Shown in pieces: positions 58,076 to 64,000 of a stretch of 64,000 bases of DNA. The stretch is from Arachidicoccus ginsenosidivorans (GTDB lineage Bacteria > Bacteroidota > Bacteroidia > Chitinophagales > Chitinophagaceae). A program made the position numbers and the translations under genes. Position 1 is the stretch's first letter. Each line of letters begins with the position of its first letter. Under the pieces are notes generated by a model. That model saw nothing but the letters and a program-made list of their open reading frames with translations. It was not told where the DNA came from and ran no database searches. The stretch spans positions 2,356,001 to 2,420,000 of the forward strand of contig NZ_CP042434.1 of assembly GCF_007971385.1 (NCBI RefSeq). Reading direction: 5' to 3'.

Positions 58076-60484
58076 ATGAACTATAAATTTCTATTTGTCG
58101 CGGTTGTCCTTCTATCGGTTACTAAAATTGGGCATGGACAGGCATCTGCCGGTAACAGGACAAATGAGTTGTTTGATTTTGGCTGGAAATTCCATTATGG
58201 AGAAATGGAAAATGGTGCACAGCCTGGCCTTGATGATGCGGATTGGAGGTCTTTAGATATTCCACATGATTTTCAGATAAACCAACCCTGGGATTCTACC
58301 GCTGGAGGAGCCCGCGGCTTTAAAAATATGGGTGTAGGCTGGTACAGAAAGACATTTAAAGCCGATCCTTCCTGGAAAGGCAAAGAGGTGTTATTGGATT
58401 TTGAGGGCATTATGCTCACTGGTAAAGCTTGGCTGAATGGACAGAAAATAGGAGAGACCGATTATGGATATCTGGGCTTTGAGGCAGATATTACCAAACT
58501 AATCAATTATGACGGCCCCAATGTAGTTGCTGTTCGAGCTTCTACAGGAAAAAAGGGTGGTTCTCGTTGGTATACAGGAGGTGGTTTATTCAGAGATGTA
58601 CATTTAATTGTAAAAAACGGGGTATCTGTGGCTCGTCATGGAGTGTATATTACCACACCCAAAGTAGGAAAATCAAGTGCTAGTGTAAATGTCCAGGTAG
58701 GTATCGATGGCATAAGAAACAAAAGCTACAATCTTAAGGTACAAACTGACATCTATGGTCCCCAAGGGGAAAAAGTAGCAACTGCTGTAGTGGATGCGCC
58801 AAAAAGAAATAAATTAAGTACCGTAGAAGTTAAGCTGCCATTGATTACCGTTAATCAACCTAAATTATGGTCTTGTGAGACACCGGCGCTTTACACCGCC
58901 AAAGTAAGCCTACTACTGGATGGCAAACAGATAGATCAGGTGGTGCAACCTTTTGGCATTAGAACAATTGAATTTTCAAAAGAATTTGGCTTTAAACTCA
59001 ATGGCAAAAAGGTGTTTTTAAAAGGAATTGCTAATCATGATGATTTGGGAGCAGTCGGTGTTGCTGCCTATGAAACAGCCATCGCCCGCGAAATGGATAC
59101 CCTAAAAGCATATGGTTTTAATACGATTAGAACCTCACATAATCCATATTCTGCAGCGTTTTTACGCCTGGCAGATGAAAAAGGGTTTTTAGTTGTAGAT
59201 GAACTTTATGATAAGTGGAGCAATAAGAGCTATTGGGCCGGAAGTCAGCCTTGGACAAGCATTTGGTATCAAAATGAGATTGAATGGCTAAAAAGGGATA
59301 GAAATCACCCTTCTGTAATCTTATGGTCTTTTGGCAATGAGTTGCAGATGCGGGAAGATCTGGCAGGTTTTCCTACAGGAGATTGGGGTGTGACAACTTA
59401 TCGTATTATGAATGTACTGGCCAAAAGGTATGATTCTACCAGAAAAACAACGGTGGCCATGTTTCCTGCCAGAGCAGGTGCCATTGGCAAATCAGACCCG
59501 GATTTTGATATTAAAATCTATCCGCCGGAACTTGCCACTGTCACAGAAGTCTCAAGTTTTAATTACCGGTGGAAAAATTACCCGGATTACCTGAAACATG
59601 CGCCAGATATGAATATTTTTCAAAGTGAGGCATCTACCAATGAATTAACGGCGCCCTATTTTGGGATGGATAGGGAAAAAATGATTGGACTGGCTTATTG
59701 GGGTGCGATCTCCTACTGGGGAGAATCCAATGGATGGCCTAAAAAAGGATGGGATTATTCATTTTTTGATCATGCATTAAACCCTTATCCACAGGCCTAT
59801 CTGATAAAAAGCATTTTTAAGGATGAGCCGATCGTTCGCATTGCGGTTCAAGGTACAGCGGCTGATTCCATCACCTGGAATGATATTGTGGTGGGTAGAA
59901 ACCATGTACAGTCCCAGTGGAATTGGACACCAGGCAGAAAATACAATATCTATACCTATACCAATGCAGAAGAAGTGGAACTTTTTGTTAACGGGAAGTC
60001 CATAGGTGTGCAGAAAAATAGCGGTACTGGAGACAAACAGCATATTATATTGTGGAAGCAAATTCCTTATCATGCTGGAAAGATACTGGCCATTGCCAGA
60101 AGTGGTGGAAAGGAAGTCGCTCGACATGAACTCCATACAACTGGAAAGGCTGTTGCCCTTAAGATGGTGGCCGAAAATAAAGATTGGAAAGCAGATGGCA
60201 TGGCGCTTAATTACATTAAAGTCTATGCGGTAGATAAAAAGGGTGAACAGGTATATACGGTTAATCCAGAGGAAGTAAGCTTTCAGGTATCTGGAGCAGC
60301 TAAATTATTAGCCGTGGATAATGGGGATCAATATAGTGATGAACTCTTTAATACAAAGAGCAGAAGATTGCATAACGGTTTTGTTATGGGGATATTGCGC
60401 GCTGGCCGCACGGCTGGAGCTGTTTCAGTTAGCGTGTCCGCTCGGGGGTTAAAAGCCGGTAGTTTGCAGTTATCGACGCATTAA
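58076..60484 (+). CDS. GH2-family glycosidase (beta-galactosidase type)
   Basis: The 802-residue protein has a signal peptide (about 1-22) and the full GH2 layout: sugar-binding domain (WRSLDIPHDFQ, GVGWYRKTF), immunoglobulin-like domain, TIM barrel and C-terminal beta-domains of the DUF4982 type. The acid/base glutamate is in ILWSFGNELQM (about residue 422) and the nucleophile is likely in IFQSEASTNE (about 515). The NTIRTSHNPYSAAF motif is typical of beta-galactosidases in this family. Site G is just upstream and a strong terminator just downstream, so it is a single-gene unit. The likely role is removal of beta-linked galactose from RG-I side chains. Confidence 0.88.
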   Translation: MNYKFLFVAVVLLSVTKIGHGQASAGNRTNELFDFGWKFHYGEMENGAQPGLDDADWRSLDIPHDFQINQPWDSTAGGARGFKNMGVGWYRKTFKADPSWKGKEVLLDFEGIMLTGKAWLNGQKIGETDYGYLGFEADITKLINYDGPNVVAVRASTGKKGGSRWYTGGGLFRDVHLIVKNGVSVARHGVYITTPKVGKSSASVNVQVGIDGIRNKSYNLKVQTDIYGPQGEKVATAVVDAPKRNKLSTVEVKLPLITVNQPKLWSCETPALYTAKVSLLLDGKQIDQVVQPFGIRTIEFSKEFGFKLNGKKVFLKGIANHDDLGAVGVAAYETAIAREMDTLKAYGFNTIRTSHNPYSAAFLRLADEKGFLVVDELYDKWSNKSYWAGSQPWTSIWYQNEIEWLKRDRNHPSVILWSFGNELQMREDLAGFPTGDWGVTTYRIMNVLAKRYDSTRKTTVAMFPARAGAIGKSDPDFDIKIYPPELATVTEVSSFNYRWKNYPDYLKHAPDMNIFQSEASTNELTAPYFGMDREKMIGLAYWGAISYWGESNGWPKKGWDYSFFDHALNPYPQAYLIKSIFKDEPIVRIAVQGTAADSITWNDIVVGRNHVQSQWNWTPGRKYNIYTYTNAEEVELFVNGKSIGVQKNSGTGDKQHIILWKQIPYHAGKILAIARSGGKEVARHELHTTGKAVALKMVAENKDWKADGMALNYIKVYAVDKKGEQVYTVNPEEVSFQVSGAAKLLAVDNGDQYSDELFNTKSRRLHNGFVMGILRAGRTAGAVSVSVSARGLKAGSLQLSTH

Positions 60485-60524
60485 TTTAATTATAAAGAAT
60501 AAAAGTGTATATGGTGGTTTGGGC

Positions 60525-60560
60525 GAGTGTTCCCGGTGGTTTTGCGGGAGCACTCTTTTT
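60525..60560 (+). terminator. Intrinsic terminator after the GH2 gene
   Basis: GAGTGTTCCCG (60525-60535) pairs with CGGGAGCACTC (60545-60555) over 11 bp with one wobble, followed by TTTTT. Confidence 0.85.
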
Positions 60561-60649
60561 ACCGTTTTAATTATTATTTTAAGGTTATATAAAGTAGATC
60601 TGCGCTTGAAAATCAGAAATTCTATTGTAACGCTTTAATATCTACATCT

Positions 60650-63600
60650 ATGAGTGTATCCAGAAGAAAGGCAATTCGGTTATTGGGAGGGTTAGCACCA
60701 CTGGCAATTGCACCCCGTGTGTTTTCCAGAAATTTATTTCGTGGTAATTCCTATGGCAATGCAGCAGAAGCATTTTTAAAAAAGAATTTGGCTTCGGCGA
60801 CTTCTGTAAAGCTGAATTTTAATTCAGACTGGAAAGTCTTTGTCGGGGATAATGCCCAGAGTGCTCAAGTTTCCTTTGATGATAGCAGCTGGCAACCCAG
60901 AACCTTGCCTTATGCCTGGAATGAGGATGCTGCCTTTAAAGTGGATATCGCCAGCCTTCCTACAGGTGTTGCCTGGTATAGAAAACACTTTACGCTACCT
61001 GAATCACTTAAAGGCAAAAAGATTTTTTTGGAATGTGAAGGATTAAGGCAAGCTGGTTTTTTTTACCTGAATGGCACTCTGATTGGTAAAAGCGAGAATG
61101 GTGTTATGGCATTTGGCTTTGATTTAACGGATCATGTACATTTTGGGGATAAAGAAAATGTACTGGCCGTAAAAACCGATAACAGCTGGGATTATAGGGA
61201 GCAGGCAACTAATTCTAGATATCAGTGGAATGATAAGAACTTCTATGCCAATTATGGGGGCCTAAATAAGAATATCTATATTCATGTAAAACCTGAAGTT
61301 TACCAGACCTTACCGCTTTATTCCTCTTTAGGAACAACAGGCGTATACGTTTATGCGGATAATTTTGATATACCGGCAGCCTCGGCAATTATTCACTGTG
61401 CCTCTGAGCTTAAAAATGAAAGTGCTGAATCAAAGGTGCTATATTTAGAATCTGTGGTAACAGATAGATCCGGAAAAGTAGTAAAGCGCTTTAAAGGCGA
61501 CAAAGTGACTGCTCATGCTGGAGAGACTGTTGTTCTGCATGCCTCTGCTCCTGTAACAAATTTAAATTTCTGGAGCTGGGGTTATGGGTATTTATACGAT
61601 GTACAGACGCTCGTCAAGCAAGGAGATGCTATTATTGATACAGTTACTACTCGAACTGGTTTTAGAAAGACTGCTTTTAAAGATGGGATGATCTATTTAA
61701 ATGACAGGGTCATTAATGTGCATGGGTATGCGCAGCGGACTACTAATGAATGGCCTTCTATTGGACTCTCAGTACCCGCTTGGTTAAGTGACTATAGTAA
61801 TGGACTAATGGTGGCGGGCAATGCCAATCTGGTTCGGTGGATGCATGTGACTCCATGGAAACAAGATGTTGAAAGTTGTGACCGGGTGGGTTTAATGCAG
61901 GCGATGCCTGCGGGGGATTCCGAAGGTGATGTTAAGGATCACCGTTGGGTGCAACGAAAAGAAGTTATGCGGGATGCGATTATCTATAATAGAAACAACC
62001 CCAGTATTATTTTCTACGAATGTGGCAATAAAGGCATTATGGATAGCCAAATGCAGGAAATGAAAGATATTCGGGATAAATATGACCCCCATGGCGGAAG
62101 AGCCATAGGAGCCAGAGAAATGCTGGATAGTAAGGTCGCGGAGTATGGAGGAGAAATGCTATATATTGATAAAAGTGCGACTAAGCCTCTTTGGGAAATG
62201 GAATACTCAAGAGATGAAGGAGTCAGAAAATTTTGGGATAATTATACCCCACCCTACCATAAAGATGGCGATGGGCCGTTATATAGAGGAAAGCCGGCTC
62301 CTGAGTATAATCACAATATGGAGTCCCATGCGATTGAAGACGTTGTTCGCTGGTATGAGTATTGGAAAGTTCGGCCAGGCACTGGTCGCAGGGTTAGTTC
62401 AGGAGGCGTAAATATCGTATTTGCTGACTCCAATACCCATCATAGAGGGCAGGAGAATTACAGGACCAGTGGTGAAGTGGATTCCATGCGAATAAAAAAG
62501 CAGAATTTTTACGCCAATCAAGTGATGTGGGACGGCTGGGTTGATACCGAAAAGCAAGGGTTGCATATAATTGGCCATTGGAATTATAAAGCAGGCACTG
62601 TGAAAGATATCTATGTCGTTGCAACGGCGCCCAAAGTTGAACTATTTCTAAATGGCAAATCCCTTGGATTGGGTCAGCGCAGTAATGAATTTTTATTTTC
62701 TTTTAAAAATATCAAATGGGCGCAGGGCACATTGTCTGCAAAGGGTTATGATAAAGGTGGCAAAGTGATTTGCGCCCATCAACTGGAAACGGTTGGTGAA
62801 CCAACTGCTATTAAACTAACCTTGGTAGAGCGACCTACTGAATTTTTAGCGGACGGGCATGATTTACAATTACTGGAAGTCGAAGTCGTAGATAATAGAG
62901 GCAACCGCTGCCCGACAGCCTTAAATATGATTGAATTTAAACTGGATGGGCCTGCACAGTGGAGAGGCGGTATAGCTGTTGGTCCGGATAATTATATTGG
63001 TGCAAGTACATTACCTGTTGAAGGTGGGGTAAACAGAGTCTTTATTCGCTCTACACCAACTGCAGGCAAAATCAGCGTGACTGCAAAGTCCGATGGCTTA
63101 AAACCAGGGAAAATAGAGTTCGATTCCAAAGAAATTAAAGTAATCGGGGGCCTTACCGGGCACCTGCCATCCGATGGCCTGGACGGCCATCTAAGTAGAG
63201 GCGCTACCCCTGCTACGCCTTCCTATAAGATCAGCCGCCTACCTGTTGGTGTTGCAAAAGTAACTGCAGGAGCGAACCAAGAGCAAGCGCATCTGTGCTA
63301 TGATGATAATGAAAGAACAGGTTGGTCAAATGACGGGAAACTGGAGACTGCTTGGATTGAGTTCGATCTGGAAAGAACGGCCATGATTGGGGCAGTAGAT
63401 ATCAAATTGAATAATTTTCGGACCAAACAATATCCCATATCCATTAAGGTGGATGATAAGGAGGTATTCAAAGGACTTACACAAAGGAATTTGGGCTATT
63501 TTTCCGTTCCAGTTACACCAGTGAAGGGCAGTAAGGTACGAATCAGCCTAATTGGGAATACAAAAACCCAGGATAATATAGAAGGCGAAGTTAACGGAAA

Positions 63601-63694
63601 GAAACTGGGCGATGGAATAAGTGCTGCAGGTTCTGATAAGAAAGGTTTTTTGGGTATTATTGAAGTAGAATTTTATGAAAATGCCATGGCGTAA
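60650..63694 (+). CDS. GH2-like protein with Tat-type signal and C-terminal F5/8-like domain
   Basis: The 1014-residue protein begins SVSRRKAIRLLGG, a twin-arginine-like signal, so it may be exported folded. A GH2 layout follows: sugar-binding domain (LPTGVAWYRKHFTLP, about 100-230), Ig-like domain, barrel (about 330-590) and beta-domains. At the acid/base position the usual GNE is GNK (FYECGNKGIMDSQM, about residue 460), although a glutamate stands just before (YEC). A possible nucleophile is in LWEMEYSRDEG (about 515-525). The last 150 residues (from about LCYDDNERTGWSNDG) resemble an F5/8 discoidin sugar-binding domain. It starts a new transcription unit, but no tandem-repeat site is visible upstream. 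Confidence 0.82.
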   Translation: MSVSRRKAIRLLGGLAPLAIAPRVFSRNLFRGNSYGNAAEAFLKKNLASATSVKLNFNSDWKVFVGDNAQSAQVSFDDSSWQPRTLPYAWNEDAAFKVDIASLPTGVAWYRKHFTLPESLKGKKIFLECEGLRQAGFFYLNGTLIGKSENGVMAFGFDLTDHVHFGDKENVLAVKTDNSWDYREQATNSRYQWNDKNFYANYGGLNKNIYIHVKPEVYQTLPLYSSLGTTGVYVYADNFDIPAASAIIHCASELKNESAESKVLYLESVVTDRSGKVVKRFKGDKVTAHAGETVVLHASAPVTNLNFWSWGYGYLYDVQTLVKQGDAIIDTVTTRTGFRKTAFKDGMIYLNDRVINVHGYAQRTTNEWPSIGLSVPAWLSDYSNGLMVAGNANLVRWMHVTPWKQDVESCDRVGLMQAMPAGDSEGDVKDHRWVQRKEVMRDAIIYNRNNPSIIFYECGNKGIMDSQMQEMKDIRDKYDPHGGRAIGAREMLDSKVAEYGGEMLYIDKSATKPLWEMEYSRDEGVRKFWDNYTPPYHKDGDGPLYRGKPAPEYNHNMESHAIEDVVRWYEYWKVRPGTGRRVSSGGVNIVFADSNTHHRGQENYRTSGEVDSMRIKKQNFYANQVMWDGWVDTEKQGLHIIGHWNYKAGTVKDIYVVATAPKVELFLNGKSLGLGQRSNEFLFSFKNIKWAQGTLSAKGYDKGGKVICAHQLETVGEPTAIKLTLVERPTEFLADGHDLQLLEVEVVDNRGNRCPTALNMIEFKLDGPAQWRGGIAVGPDNYIGASTLPVEGGVNRVFIRSTPTAGKISVTAKSDGLKPGKIEFDSKEIKVIGGLTGHLPSDGLDGHLSRGATPATPSYKISRLPVGVAKVTAGANQEQAHLCYDDNERTGWSNDGKLETAWIEFDLERTAMIGAVDIKLNNFRTKQYPISIKVDDKEVFKGLTQRNLGYFSVPVTPVKGSKVRISLIGNTKTQDNIEGEVNGKKLGDGISAAGSDKKGFLGIIEVEFYENAMA

Positions 63695-63717
63695 TTAAAT
63701 GATAAATGAGCATTGTA

Positions 63718-63755
63718 TTTAAGGACAAACCTATCTTTATCGGTTTGCCCTTAAA
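63718..63755. terminator. Hairpin after the Tat GH2 gene
   Basis: TTTAAGGACAAACC pairs with GGTTTGCCCTTAAA over 14 positions with one mismatch (63718-63731 with 63742-63755). It lacks a clear T run and lies 20 nt before the next start, so it may only attenuate. Confidence 0.4.
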
Positions 63756-63774
63756 ACAATTAATGAGTGTAAAA

Positions 63775-64000
63775 ATGAAAAAGTTAGGTATATTTCTTGG
63801 GATTTTCTTTTTGGTCACACATGCAAATGGATTTGTAAAAGTGCCAGATATAATATCCAGCGGCATGGTGTTGCAACAGCAGGCCGCTGTTCCTATATGG
63901 GGTACTGCATTACCAGGTGAAGCTATTAAGGTTTCCTTTGCAGGTCAGCAACACGAGGCAAAAGCGGATATGTCAGGCAATTGGGTGATTTATTTGGATC
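63775..64000 (+). CDS. Sialate O-acetylesterase-like protein, cut by window end
   Basis: Only the first 75 residues are in the window. A signal peptide starts at ATG 63775 (an in-frame ATG at 63763 is possible) with MKKLGIFLGIFFLVTHANG. It is followed by VKVPDIISSGMVLQQQ and VPIWGTALPGEAIKVSF, the N-terminal beta-domain pattern of the SASA sialate-O-acetylesterase family, which in pectin loci acts on acetylated glycans. It follows the Tat GH2 gene by 80 nt and probably shares its unit. The active-site serine region lies beyond the window, so the assignment is provisional. Confidence 0.7.
   Translation, partial: MKKLGIFLGIFFLVTHANGFVKVPDIISSGMVLQQQAAVPIWGTALPGEAIKVSFAGQQHEAKADMSGNWVIYLD

Noticed and set aside
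1-64000. CRISPR array, tRNA or rRNA genes, prophage or secretion loci
   Set aside because: I saw no regularly spaced repeats, no cloverleaf or rRNA-like sequence, and no phage or conjugation genes.

Overview
The window looks like chromosomal DNA of a plant-polysaccharide-degrading Bacteroidota, most likely of the Chitinophaga/Sphingobacteria side. The evidence is three SusC/SusD pairs, Bacteroidota-type -7 boxes (TAnnTTTG), a type IX secretion sorting domain, many lipoproteins and few Shine-Dalgarno sequences. The genus is not proven by the sequence. Almost all of it (about 1.6-64 kb) is one large polysaccharide utilisation region for rhamnogalacturonan I (RG-I) joined to a complete L-rhamnose catabolic pathway.

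Layout. 1-1.3 kb: an AT-rich membrane-protein gene and a hipB-hipS remnant without a visible hipT. 1.8-4.7 kb: GH106 alpha-L-rhamnosidase. 4.8-12.2 kb: rhaT, a rhamnulose-1-phosphate aldolase/lactaldehyde dehydrogenase fusion, rhamnose isomerase, rhamnulokinase and L-lactate dehydrogenase, closed by a strong terminator. 12.8-28.8 kb: SusC, SusD, GH28, a DUF4450-type protein, a GH43-like protein, an IS1182-family insertion, and a second GH28 (with FN3 domain) split by a TnpB element. A 24-bp-stem bidirectional terminator separates these from a leftward operon (33.4-28.9 kb) of a GH2 enzyme, GH105 and rhamnose mutarotase RhaM. 34.4-37.7 kb: a two-module PL9 lyase with a T9SS tail. 38.1-53.6 kb: FAS1 lipoprotein, SusC, SusD, two more FAS1 lipoproteins, SusC, SusD. 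53.9-57.9 kb: two CE12 rhamnogalacturonan acetylesterases and a PL11 lyase. 58.1-64 kb: two GH2 proteins and the start of a sialate-O-acetylesterase-like gene cut by the window edge.

How it works together (inference from families): CE12 enzymes deacetylate RG-I, PL9 and PL11 cut the backbone, SusC/D import oligosaccharides, GH105, GH28, GH106, GH2 and GH43 enzymes release sugars, RhaT imports rhamnose, RhaM/RhaI/RhaB/RhaEW turn it into DHAP and L-lactate, and LldD makes pyruvate.

Two observations stand out. First, seven promoters share a tandem 10-bp repeat (CAGGAYRGTW twice), each lying exactly 17 nt upstream of a -7-like box; this defines an apparent regulon tying the glycan-degrading units to the rhamnose operon. 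Second, ten reading-frame breaks are each repaired by adding one base, nine of them in homopolymer runs, so many apparent pseudogenes may be sequencing artefacts.
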